In this document: positions 18,058-26,389 of the stretch, in pieces | Numbering within the stretch: the first letter of the stretch is position 1 | Layout: every line of letters begins with the position of its first letter | NCBI GenBank assembly: GCA_942492125.1 | Contig: CALODM010000039.1 | Location: 124,001 to 188,000, forward strand | Direction of reading: 5' to 3' | Origin: BCD1 sp942492125 | Lineage (GTDB): Bacteria; Bacteroidota; Bacteroidia; Chitinophagales; Saprospiraceae | Length of the DNA stretch: 64,000 bases | Position numbers and translations under genes: made by a program | The notes under the pieces: model-generated | The model's input: the letters and a program-made list of their open reading frames with translations, nothing else | Told to the model about the DNA's origin: nothing | The model's database searches: none

Positions 18058-18810
18058 ATGTATAAAGACAAAAAAGTTATTGTGGTGTTGCCCGCCTATA
18101 ATGCGGCCCAGACATTAGAGCAAACCTATAATGAAATTCCTTTTGACCTGGTAGATGAAGTGATCTTGTGCGATGATGCCAGTAAGGACCATACAGCCAT
18201 ACTGGCCAAAGAAATAGGCGTAGAACACGTAATCGTTCACGAAACCAATAAAGGGTACGGAGGTAACCAAAAGTCCTTGTATAATAAAGCACTCGAACTC
18301 GGCGGCGACATTGTCATCATGTTACACCCGGATTATCAATATACGCCGAAACTTATCCCGGCTATGGTCAATATCATTGGAGATGATCTTTATCCTGTGG
18401 TGCTGGGGTCCCGGATTTTGGGTAAAGGAGCTTTGTCAGGAGGTATGCCACTCTATAAATATATAGCTAACCGTTTCCTGACTCTGTTTCAGAACTGGAT
18501 GGTCAATTACAAATTGTCTGAATACCATACAGGATACAGAGCGTTTAGCGGTGAGGTGCTTCGTTCGATAAACTATAATGAAAATTCTGACGATTTTGTT
18601 TTTGACAACGAAATGTTGTCACAGATCATTTATGCAGGGTTTCATATCGCTGAGGTTACCTGTCCAACAAAGTATTTTGAAGAGGCCTCTTCAATTAATC
18701 TGCCGAGAAGTGCGAAGTACGGTTTAGGGGTGATTCGGGTGTCTTTTACTCATTTTTTACAAAAACTGGGGGTAGTTAAGTCCAAATTATACAAAAAGCC
18801 TGGTGAATAG
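18058..18810 (+). CDS. Glycosyltransferase family 2, polyprenyl-phosphate sugar synthase-like
   Basis: The 250-residue protein opens KVIVVLPAYNAAQTLEQTY and contains ILCDDASKDHTAILAKEIG and a DPM1/WcaA-type core (NKGYGGNQKSLYNKALELGGDIVIMLHPDYQYTP), where the acidic HPDYQ segment replaces DxD as in polyprenyl-phosphate glycosyltransferases. A second motif GSRILGKGALSGGMP and the region YHTGYRAFSGEVL match soluble dolichol-phosphate-mannose-synthase-like proteins. No transmembrane anchor follows, which matches the short cytosolic form. It probably loads a sugar on undecaprenyl phosphate or acts in glycolipid synthesis. It is monocistronic in context. Confidence 0.87.
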   Translation: MYKDKKVIVVLPAYNAAQTLEQTYNEIPFDLVDEVILCDDASKDHTAILAKEIGVEHVIVHETNKGYGGNQKSLYNKALELGGDIVIMLHPDYQYTPKLIPAMVNIIGDDLYPVVLGSRILGKGALSGGMPLYKYIANRFLTLFQNWMVNYKLSEYHTGYRAFSGEVLRSINYNENSDDFVFDNEMLSQIIYAGFHIAEVTCPTKYFEEASSINLPRSAKYGLGVIRVSFTHFLQKLGVVKSKLYKKPGE

Positions 18811-19078
18811 TGAGGTTTTGAAGGGCGGGAGAATCGGGATACCCTTGTTTAAAAACAAGCGGATTGGTCAAATACGAAAACATTAATCCGTCGTTCCCTA
18901 AATTCCTTGTTCTCTTAAAATTACTGGGTAGAGATGGCTTTTTTCCCGAGATAAATACAGACAAGTATGAGTGTGTAGGTAAGTGTTGCTGGCATAGTCT
19001 AGTCCTGTTTTGTTTAAAGTCTGCCTATCTAACGCTCAAAAGTACCTTTTTAGTTGATTTTGATACCATTTATTTTGC

Positions 19079-19867
19079 ATGAGATCTGACATTATAGAAT
19101 TTCTGGACCAAAAAGTAAGCCAAATCAATACTCCGGATTACATCCCCGGGGATCCCATCAGCATTCCCCATAGTTATCAGAAATTGCAGGACATCGAGAT
19201 CACAGCCTTTTGGACGGCCATGCTGGCTTGGGGCAAACGCAGTATCATCATCAATAATTCGAGAGCTTTGTTTGATTTGATGGATGGAGCCCCTCACGAT
19301 TTTATCCTGAATCATGAAGAAAAAGACCGGCAACGGTTCGAAAATTTCAAGCACCGCACTTTTCAATATACCGATACCTTGTATTTTCTTGAATTTTTCC
19401 AAAATTTTTATCGCGAGCATGACAGCCTGGAGGATGCTTTTGTGCGATTTCTCGATCCTGACGATGAACATGTCGGGCCGGCGTTGATCGGGTTTCACGA
19501 ACTGTTTTTTAGTTTGCCGGTGGCTCCCCAACGTACGCGCAAACACGTTTCCACGCCCAAAAGGAATTCTGCCTGTAAACGACTCAATATGTTCCTCCGG
19601 TGGATGGTGAGAAAAGATGAGCAGGGAGTGGATTTTGGGTTGTGGAATCAGATTAATCCCAGTCAGCTATTAATTCCCCTGGATGTCCATGTAGACAGGG
19701 TGGCCAGGAAATTGGGGCTCTTACATCGCCGGCAAACGGATTGGAAAGCATTGATGGAACTCATGGAAGTTTTGCGATCTTTCGATCCGGAAGATCCGGG
19801 GAAGTACGACTATGCGTTGTTTGGAATAGGTGTCTTGGGTGAGATGGATTCGCTCGGGATCCATTGA
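19079..19867 (+). CDS. TIGR02757 family protein (DUF2400)
   Basis: This 262-residue protein matches TIGR02757/DUF2400, a conserved family in Bacteroidota and some other phyla with no established activity. Visible conserved stretches are YIPGDPISIPHSYQKLQDIEIT, AMLAWGKRSIIINNSRAL, the basic KRNSACKRLNMFLRWMVRKDEQGVDFGLW, and LLIPLDVHVDRVARKLGL. The arrangement (helical, HhH-like with a conserved Asp in LDVHVDRVAR) resembles DNA glycosylase folds, so a nucleic-acid role is possible but only inferred. The ATG at 19079 directly follows TTTTGC, giving a short leader. About 270 nt upstream of it hold no gene, only a CTTGTTT/AAACAAG inverted repeat at 18844-18859. Confidence 0.82.
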   Translation: MRSDIIEFLDQKVSQINTPDYIPGDPISIPHSYQKLQDIEITAFWTAMLAWGKRSIIINNSRALFDLMDGAPHDFILNHEEKDRQRFENFKHRTFQYTDTLYFLEFFQNFYREHDSLEDAFVRFLDPDDEHVGPALIGFHELFFSLPVAPQRTRKHVSTPKRNSACKRLNMFLRWMVRKDEQGVDFGLWNQINPSQLLIPLDVHVDRVARKLGLLHRRQTDWKALMELMEVLRSFDPEDPGKYDYALFGIGVLGEMDSLGIH

Positions 19868-20102
19868 AGCGAATTTGCCCTGTTGACTCCTCATTAGACG
19901 AATAAAAAATCGTAGCTCCTGGTTTTGAAATATTTTTAATTTATCGCTGTTTTTTTACAATAATTTCGTTAATTTTTAAGATAATCTGATTTTTTTAAAA
20001 AAAATATAATAATCCTCTGTTCTGATTGATAAAAATCATTACATCTTTCGTCGTTTTAGCTTACCTTTTTCACGTTGTTAAACCTAACCAAACTTCGGAA
20101 TT

Positions 20103-21233
20103 ATGAACGACAAAGTAATGGATCTTGCCGGTCCTGGCATCGGCACTTATGAAGAAGTAGAAAAAGTACTTCCCAAAAATTATCAATCACATTTAACACC
20201 TAAAGAGACGCAAATTGCGATTAAAGCCGCCAAAGATTATATCGAGAACGGGTTGGCAGAGGAACTGAACCTCATGATGGTTACCGTACCCCTCATTGTC
20301 GATAAAAACAGCGGGGTTAATGACTATCTCGACCGGGATGGTTCCCGGACGCCGGTAGAGTTTTATATTTCCAACGACCATGGCAAAAACCCAATAGAGG
20401 CTCAGGTGGTGCAGGCTGCTACCAAATGGAAAAGGGTAGCCCTTCAACAATTTGGCCTGGAAGTAGGAGAAGGAATCAATACGGATATGCGTGCCATTCG
20501 CAAAGATTATTTCCTGGATCACGATCACAGTGCTTATGTCGATCAGTGGGATTGGGAAAAAGTGATGACTTCAGACCAGCGTAACCTGGAATTTTTAACG
20601 GATATCGTTAAGAAGATCTGGAAAGTACTGGTAGGTGCTCAACGCCATGTCCAGGAATTATTTCCACAACTGAATGATGACAGGTATCCAAATCTGCCGG
20701 AAGAATTGGTATTCCTGCATGCGGAAGAAATCCTGGAGATGTTCCCGGATCTGCCACGTAAGCAAAGAGAAACCGAAATTCTTCAGAAATATCCTGCCGT
20801 TTTCATCTATGGTATCGGCTGGACACTGGAGGATGGTTATCCGCACGAAATGAGAGCACCGGATTATGACGACTGGGTAACACCAACCATTACCAAGAAT
20901 GGTAAACTCATGCACGGTCTCAATGGGGACATTCTGGTTTGGAATCATGTGACCCAGCGTCGACACGAATTATCTTCTATGGGTATCCGCGTGAATGAAA
21001 AAACCTTACGTCAACAACTCGAGATCACCGGACAACTTGACTTCCTGAAATTGCCCTACCACAAGGCTATCATGAACAAAGAATTGCCGTTGAGTATTGG
21101 TGGTGGAATCGGTCAATCACGCGTTGATCAATTGTTGTTGAAAAAAGCACATATCGGTGAAGTAAGTTGCACGGTCTGGCCGAATAAACTCAAAGAGATC
21201 TGCAAAGAGAAAAATATTCATGTAATCGAATAA
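20103..21233 (+). CDS. asnA: Aspartate-ammonia ligase (asparagine synthetase A)
   Basis: The product is AsnA, which makes asparagine from aspartate, ammonia and ATP through an aspartyl-adenylate and is related to class II aminoacyl-tRNA synthetases. Recognisable stretches include VTVPLIVDKNSGVNDYLDRDGSRTPVEF, AVQVVQAATKWKR-type helix (here EAQVVQAATKWKRVAL), GINTDMRAIRKDYFLDHDHSAYVDQWDWEKV, and near the end LPLSIGGGIGQSRVDQLLL, the class II motif 3 with the ATP-binding Arg. At 376 residues it is longer than the 330-residue E. coli enzyme by an N-terminal extension and a middle insertion. The 235-nt leader is AT-rich, with TACCTTTT near 20062 as a weak -7 candidate. No AsnC regulator is adjacent. 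Confidence 0.93.
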   Translation: MNDKVMDLAGPGIGTYEEVEKVLPKNYQSHLTPKETQIAIKAAKDYIENGLAEELNLMMVTVPLIVDKNSGVNDYLDRDGSRTPVEFYISNDHGKNPIEAQVVQAATKWKRVALQQFGLEVGEGINTDMRAIRKDYFLDHDHSAYVDQWDWEKVMTSDQRNLEFLTDIVKKIWKVLVGAQRHVQELFPQLNDDRYPNLPEELVFLHAEEILEMFPDLPRKQRETEILQKYPAVFIYGIGWTLEDGYPHEMRAPDYDDWVTPTITKNGKLMHGLNGDILVWNHVTQRRHELSSMGIRVNEKTLRQQLEITGQLDFLKLPYHKAIMNKELPLSIGGGIGQSRVDQLLLKKAHIGEVSCTVWPNKLKEICKEKNIHVIE

Positions 21234-21381
21234 TTTAACAGGAAACGGCAAACGGTGAACGAATGACGGCGTGCGGCTATGGTTAACCAAGGTATTTTGA
21301 TCATAAACCCTAAGTCGCAGGCCGTCCCTCGTCCTTCTTAAATGGTCAATCCTTCACCGTACCTCTGTTACTTTATCCGTT

Positions 21382-22971
21382 TCACCCTGCCCTCTTTTTT
21401 AGGATCCGCTGTTTTTCGCTCGGGTCACTTTCTGTATGTTGTCGGTTTACGGCTACAACGGTATAAGTATATAACTTGCCGTCCTTAGCTGTTTCGTCCA
21501 TGAAAATGTATTTCTTTTCGGAGGTGCCAAAAGGTAGTATGTGCAGGATGTTTTTGGGGCTTTCAAAATCTATTTCCTGATCTACAATGGTTTCAAATCG
21601 ATAAATGACATAATAAAATGGCGGGTTTTCCAAATCACCTTTGGCCAATTTCCATTTTAACCTCACATCGTCGCCACGGCGTTTGATCTTTCGGAAATTT
21701 GGGGGAGCCTGCTTGCGAAGTTCCAGGCTTTTCGTTTCCGGTAGCATAGCGGGAAGGTTATAGAATTTTGCCAGGGTATCCTTGAGTCCTGTAGGCTTTT
21801 TAAGAATGGATCTGGAACTGAAATAAATGCTGCCTAATATCTTGGAGTTATTGCGATTGAGGAATATCTGTTTGGGGATTTCATTCCCATCGTGCCAGGC
21901 AGGTTCCGGGTTTTCATTGACCTTATAGGCTGCCTGGCCAATGTATAAGTTACATTTACCTGCCTGGATAGCCCACCAGTCGGCCAGGATAGCATAATCC
22001 GCTGGTTCAAATCCAATATGCCAGTAGAGTTGCGGGGCGATATAATCCACCCATCCGTTTCTCATCCAATGAACAACATCGGCATACAGGTCATCATAGC
22101 AGGTTACCCCTGCTCGGGTAGCCGAACCAAAAGGGTCATCTGCCCTGTTTCGCCAGACCCCAAAAGGGCTGATACCAAATTTGACGTGAGGTTTGAGTTC
22201 TTTGATTTTGGCAGAAACGCTTTCCACCAGTTTATTGACATTGTCCCGGCGCCAATTGCCGATGTCGTTGTAAAAAGCACCATAAAAACGGAAATCAAGG
22301 CTGTCAGGATAAACTTCTCCCTTTTTTGGATAGGGATAAAAATAATCATCAAAATGGATCCCGTCCACATCATAATTCTCCACCACCTCTGTGACAATAT
22401 CCACAATATGGGTCCTCACCTCGGGCATGGCGGGGTTCAGGTAGTAGCGCCTACCGTATTCCACCATCCATTCCGGATGCTGGAACAATACGTGATTGAC
22501 AGACAGTTGACTGCTGTCGAGATTCATGGTAGCCCGGTAAGGGTTCATCCAGGCGTGGAACTCCATACCTCTTTTGTGCGTTTCTTCCACCATGAATTTT
22601 AATGGGTCAAACTCCTCTTCCGGCCTCAGGCCTTGCTGGCCCGTCAGGTATGCTGACCAGGGAGCGAGTTTGGATGGGTAGAAGGCATCAGCTGCCGGAC
22701 GTACCTGGAAAAGGATGGCATTAAAACCCATTGCCTCATATTTATCCAGCATGTTTTTATATTGTTCCTGGATGGCAATTCTGTTAGTAGTCCTGGTCTC
22801 AGGAAAGTCGATATTAGCGACTGTAGCCACCCAAACTCCTCTGAACTCCCTTTTTTGAGGGTGATTGAGCGATTTTTGCTGACTCGCCAAAGACAAGGGT
22901 AAAAATAAGGCCATCAATAAGAGTGCCCATACCGGCATAGTTGAAAACCCGGGTTGTTGTTCCGTTCTCAT
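21382..22971 (-). CDS. Secreted GHL10/DUF187-type glycoside hydrolase-like protein
   Basis: After an N-terminal signal peptide (hydrophobic MPVWALLLMALFLPLSLASQ; a start at the internal Met, residue 12, is possible) comes the GHL10 TIM-barrel domain: KREFRGVWVATVANIDFPE, GFNAILFQVRPAADAFYPS, FHAWMNPYRATM, YDVDGIHFDDYFYPY (likely catalytic acid region) and KFGISPFGVWRNR. A C-terminal fibronectin-III-like part (PPNFRKIKRRGDDVRLKWKLAKG ... YTVVAVNRQHTESDPSEK) follows. 529 residues. Relatives are periplasmic or outer-membrane enzymes proposed to act on cell-wall or envelope glycans; the substrate here is unknown. It converges with asnA across about 150 nt with no obvious intrinsic terminator. Confidence 0.86.
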   Translation of the reverse strand: MRTEQQPGFSTMPVWALLLMALFLPLSLASQQKSLNHPQKREFRGVWVATVANIDFPETRTTNRIAIQEQYKNMLDKYEAMGFNAILFQVRPAADAFYPSKLAPWSAYLTGQQGLRPEEEFDPLKFMVEETHKRGMEFHAWMNPYRATMNLDSSQLSVNHVLFQHPEWMVEYGRRYYLNPAMPEVRTHIVDIVTEVVENYDVDGIHFDDYFYPYPKKGEVYPDSLDFRFYGAFYNDIGNWRRDNVNKLVESVSAKIKELKPHVKFGISPFGVWRNRADDPFGSATRAGVTCYDDLYADVVHWMRNGWVDYIAPQLYWHIGFEPADYAILADWWAIQAGKCNLYIGQAAYKVNENPEPAWHDGNEIPKQIFLNRNNSKILGSIYFSSRSILKKPTGLKDTLAKFYNLPAMLPETKSLELRKQAPPNFRKIKRRGDDVRLKWKLAKGDLENPPFYYVIYRFETIVDQEIDFESPKNILHILPFGTSEKKYIFMDETAKDGKLYTYTVVAVNRQHTESDPSEKQRILKKRAG

Positions 22972-23128
22972 GGATGATGTTTTTCTTTTTAATAAACAGG
23001 GGGGATTTTCAAATTTAATATTCCTTGAGCAGATTACGTTAAAAATGACCTAAAAACCGCTCAAACATTTTGTTAGGAAGCAGGGAAAGCCCTCCGAAGT
23101 CCTTTCGCTATCAGGTAATACAACCCCT

Positions 23129-23148
23129 GGTTAATTTAGGAATTAACC
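23129..23148. repeat. Perfect 8-bp inverted repeat
   Basis: GGTTAATT (23129-23136), loop TAGG, AATTAACC (23141-23148). It lies 25 nt beyond the stop codon of the minus-strand gene ending at 23174 and may mark its 3' end, although no U tract follows on that strand. Confidence 0.35.
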
Positions 23149-23173
23149 CCAAACCCGAAACTATAAACCTGTA

Positions 23174-24614
23174 TCAATTATCACACTCCTCTAGCAACCA
23201 GTACCTGTTGATAAGGTTTTTGGTGGACTCGATCTTTGTTTTTAAGCCATCCAGTTTTTCCCGAAGTTTCTTTTTAGGGTAGGTACTGGCGTGATGTTTT
23301 AGCAAAACCAGTTGTTTGGCGAATTTCAGGAAGTTGGTATATCCCCTTTTGAGTTCCAGCGTCATTTTCTGATTTCTGATAATATAAATACGGAAAGTCT
23401 CAATAAGCGAAAGTACGGCCTCTGTATCTTTAAGGGCATAATAGGTTCTTAAGAGGAGGAAGGTTGTATTGAGGTGGTATTTGACATCTGTGAATTGTAC
23501 GAGGAGTAAAACAGAAAGTGCCTCGCTATACATTTTTTTATTGTAGTACAGGTGTGCCAGGTTATAGTTGTAGGCATTTTCACGGCGCGGTGCATTCAAC
23601 TTATCTTTATAGGTCTGGATGAAATTTTCAGCCCATTCAAATTCCTTAAGGCTGCAGGCCAGGGAGGTGATGTTTTTGTAATTCCATTCCGAGAGGATAC
23701 CGTTGTCCAGGATCAGTCCTGTTTTGAGACCTTGTTTATAAAGCTGGAACAGTTCTCGCTGGTAATTACTGTCGCCATTATTAATTTGTCGAATACAGTA
23801 GTTGTTGGCAAAGGAGTAAAGGTCGCCCTGCTCTTCTGAAGACAGTCCGTTGACATTATAGGTCAGTATATAGGTCAGCTTTTGGTAATATTCCGGATTA
23901 TTTTCTTCCCTGAGGCTCATAAGGATAGTGTAATACATAATGATGGACAGGTCATTTTCAAAATCAGCCATATGATCCTGAATGTATTTTAATAATTCGT
24001 CCAGGAAGTGAAATTCATAGTTGGTGTTCAACATGATCATGTTGGCTGTAAGGTGACAGCTGTTTCTCAACTTTTCAACGATGTAAAAACGGTCCAGGTT
24101 ATTGAGCATTTTCTGGAACAGGGTCGATTTGGTCCTGTCCTCGTATTGAGCGGCATAATACCCAAGCAAATAGTTCAGCCTGTATTGTGTGTAGAAAAAT
24201 TCGTTATTCTGAAAATCATTGTTTTTGAGGTTTTTCTCAACCTGTTTCCCACGATTTTTCAGCAAGTCAAACTGGTTGTTTTCATAGGCAGCTTCAAGGG
24301 TGAATAGCGGTTCCAAAAAATCCTGTTCTTCCAGATATTTGACGGACAGAAAGCGGTAGTAGAGTTTTTTTAAATAGGACATCACATTGTGCAGGGATCT
24401 GCTCTTCGAATTTTTCCCCGGGGAAAAGTTTGGCATGTACTTTTTCTTTACGGAGAACTGGCCTGGAGGAATTCAAGGCCTTCAAAATTATTTCAAGTAG
24501 CCGAATGGTTTTTTCGTGTCTGTTGAAATAAGGGGATTCAACAAATAGTCGAAAACGTTCCCGCTCCCGGGCAGAGAGTGCTTCAATATGCTTTACCAGC
24601 TTGCTTTCTTCCAT
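23174..24614 (-). pseudogene. Uncharacterised helical-repeat protein, one apparent frame break
   Basis: Two overlapping minus-strand frames belong together. The first, from ATG at 24614, reads MEESKLVKHIEALSARERER, FVESPYFNRHEKTIRLLEII and AKLFPGEKFEEQI, then turns to a short nonsense tail. The second, ending at 23174, has LHNVMSYLKKLYYRFLSVKYLEEQDF and a long alpha-helical TPR-like body (YNYNLAHLYYNKKMYSEALSVL, LLRTYYALKDTEAVLSL). Removing one base of GGG at 24395-24397 joins ...FEEQI to LHNVMSY... and yields a continuous protein of 479 residues. No signal peptide or enzyme motif is seen; TPR-like repeats suggest protein binding. I recognise similar hypothetical proteins in Saprospiraceae-type genomes but no function. 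The break may be an assembly error. Confidence 0.72.
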
Positions 24615-24760
24615 TTTTATTTTTTTATTTTGATCAGAACAGATGCGTTCAGGTATTTTTATAATAAAAAGCTTGTAATCAGTTTTTTATACGAAGAATA
24701 GAAAATAAAGTTACGTCAGAATAATCTTAAAATGTACTTATGAGGATTTTTTTTTTACCC

Positions 24761-25036
24761 CATATTTGCATCGTGACTCACAATGAAACACTATTAGTTA
24801 AATTCATTTCAGAACTTTGAGGTTTTTCTAAACCGGACATTGACTTACTATCAGCAATGTGATCCCATTTTACATAAGCTTGAAAATTCAGGCATTGCTT
24901 TGCATTATTATGGATGAAAATTTAACAAGTTTAATTTTCCCTTAGCATAATGCGCCGGAATTAGAAAAAACAATCAGAAACTTCTGAATGATGACACAAA
25001 AAGGGTGTCTCGGGAAACCGTGACACCCTGTTTTTT
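24761..25036 (+). ncRNA. Candidate transcript ending in a strong terminator, possible small RNA
   Basis: Between the divergent gene at 24614 and the tandem RNA module is a unit with a promoter-like CATATTTG (24761-24768; one mismatch to TAnnTTTG) and a very good terminator at 25002-25036. No open frame of note lies between them on the plus strand. The predicted transcript would be about 260 nt. The block around CCCATATTTG resembles the equivalent position in the two downstream modules, which also begin CCNATATTTG. No known RNA family is recognised, and a -33 box is unclear. Confidence 0.35.
25002..25036 (+). terminator. Intrinsic terminator with GAAA tetraloop
   Basis: AGGGTGTC (25002-25009) pairs with GACACCCT (25022-25029). 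A U-U mismatch follows, then an inner CGG/CCG stem closed by a GAAA GNRA tetraloop (25014-25017), and six T end the element (25031-25036). An A5 tract precedes it, so it may also work on the minus strand. Confidence 0.8.
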
Positions 25037-25187
25037 GGAAAAAAATCAGGAAAAATGCTCTCCGTTTAAAAAAAATATCAAAAAAAATAAAGTTTCGAGT
25101 CCTCTTTGAACAAAAAAACACAAGATATTTATTTATTAATATATTGACTTTCAATTAATTATAAATTTCGTATTCTTTTTCCGTCTC

Positions 25188-25463
25188 CAGTAAAACCTTT
25201 ATTTGTACTATCCTGGTGGTTTGTTTATGCCCATATTTGTATCATCAAAAGATTTTAAAGGCCAAAGGGCCCGCTAATAACAAATCATAAACAGACCTAA
25301 ACGAGGGCTTACTACCAGACAAATGCATGTTCTTCTTTGAATGAACTGCAGACATAATCTCATGAATAAAGACTCAAATGGATATCAATGGATATCCTAT
25401 TTGGTATGTAGATAGCCTCTCAAAGTTTTTTTGAAACCGGTTCATATGAGCCGGTTTTTTTTT
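25188..25463 (+). ncRNA. Tandem RNA-like module, copy 1
   Basis: This gene-free module shares an ordered set of elements with copy 2: CAGTAAAAC (25188-25196), TTGTACTAT (25203-25211), ATATTTG (25233-25239), GACCTAAA near 25291, an ATCTCATGAATAAA block, a GGATATC-AATG-GATATCC hairpin (25380-25397), then about 55 almost identical bases from TTGGTATGTAGATAGCC through the terminator. Spacings match copy 2 exactly at the 5' side (15 and 30 nt) and to one nucleotide overall, while the middle has diverged. Longest internal reading frames are trivial (for example 16 codons from the ATG at 25228), so I favour a structured noncoding RNA of about 220-276 nt. The 5' end is not fixed: the CAGTAAAAC/TTGTACTAT blocks may be promoter rather than transcript. 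Confidence 0.55.
25435..25463 (+). terminator. Intrinsic terminator of tandem module copy 1
   Basis: AACCGGTTCA (25435-25444) pairs with TGAGCCGGTT (25447-25456) through ten pairs including one G-U, followed by nine T (25455-25463). Confidence 0.85.
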
Positions 25464-25894
25464 GCCCCTAACTATCCTGTGACGGGTAACTATCCATTTT
25501 TAATCCCAGACAAGTTTTTAATGGAGTGAATAGTTTGCGTTGTCAGAACGGTGAAATTTTCCTCAGGGTGATGAATCTTTTTAGGGTTCTCAGGTAGTTC
25601 AGGAATTGGGTTACCACTAAGATGGTAGATATTTTACGCTGAATCGAGGCGCGAAAAGCGCACATTGTCAAAGCTACGTAAGGATTTGAGTAACGATGAG
25701 TCCGTGTAAAAGATCACCATATTATTATGTTGCTTAATTTCGGGAACTGCTTGATCAGAAAATTGAAAAAACAAGATTTTTTTTCCTTGACTAAAGGTTT
25801 ATTTTTTACAAACGAGTTAAAGTAAACGTTAGTATTTTTTATTAATTAATTGATAATTAATTGTTTATGATAAAATATAAGTTTATTTCAAGTA
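25464..25894. other. Spacer between the two RNA-like modules
   Basis: About 430 nt without a plausible gene, recognisable RNA or repeat. It is AT-rich toward the 3' end, where TTAATTAATTGATAATTAATT-type sequence leads into copy 2. Nothing further is supported. Confidence 0.4.
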
Positions 25895-26169
25895 CAGTAA
25901 AACCAGTAATTGTACTATTACACATTTTAATTTAAACCGATATTTGAGTTGTAAATAAGGAAAAGTCCGAAAAACAGTATGACTGGAACAGGAGATGACC
26001 TAAATAAAAACGACTGATCCTAAAAAAGAAAATCCCGTTCAGAAGTGAACAGGACATGATCTCATGAATAAAAGATACAAAAAAAGGATATCAACGGATA
26101 TCCTTAATTTGGTATGTAGATAGCCTCTCAAAGTTTTTTTGAAACCGGTTCATTTGAGCCGGTTTTTTT
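25895..26169 (+). ncRNA. Tandem RNA-like module, copy 2
   Basis: This is the second copy: CAGTAAAAC (25895-25903), TTGTACTAT (25910-25918), ATATTTG (25940-25946), GACCTAAA near 25998, a GTTCA/TGAAC hairpin near 26032-26049, ATCTCATGAATAAA, GGATATC-AACG-GATATCC (26086-26103) and the conserved 3' block ending in a terminator. The hairpin arms are identical to copy 1 and only the loop differs. The middle third has diverged strongly, so this is an old duplication, or the two copies are under selection at their ends only. It ends 220 nt before the TonB receptor gene on the same strand, so control of that gene is conceivable but only by position. Confidence 0.55.
26143..26169 (+). terminator. Intrinsic terminator of tandem module copy 2
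   Basis: AACCGGTTCA (26143-26152), loop TT, TGAGCCGGTT (26155-26164), then T to 26169. It is the same hairpin as in copy 1 with one loop change. Confidence 0.85.
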
Positions 26170-26389
26170 ATTTTTGCCTCTTGATTATGCAAAGATAAAA
26201 AAAATGTTGGAACATCAAAATGACTTTGCCGCTACATTGTAAATTTAATACACTTTTATGCCATATTAGACCATTTTCTGAAGATTTAGCCATGAAATTG
26301 ACAATTACCGGCAGGTATTAATTTTCAATTACTGTTATTTTATCCTTTCTTACATCGTATTTCTGGAAACAGCCAAAATTAAATCAAAA

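Noticed and set aside
18864..19082. 72-codon frame between the GT2 and TIGR02757 genes
   Set aside because: TTG start, overlap with the next gene start and no recognisable features.
22018..22602. Plus-strand reading frame of 194 codons inside the GHL10 gene
   Set aside because: Antisense to a conserved coding region and no domain seen.
24942..25154. 70-codon minus-strand frame across the terminator at 25002-25036
   Set aside because: Phe/Ile/Lys-rich sequence from A/T tracts that runs through a strong terminator hairpin; not a credible protein.
25900..26060. GGAAAAGTCCG in tandem copy 2, resembling the RNase P P4 motif
   Set aside because: The second conserved half (ACAGAA-type) and the overall length of RNase P RNA are missing, and copy 1 lacks the motif.
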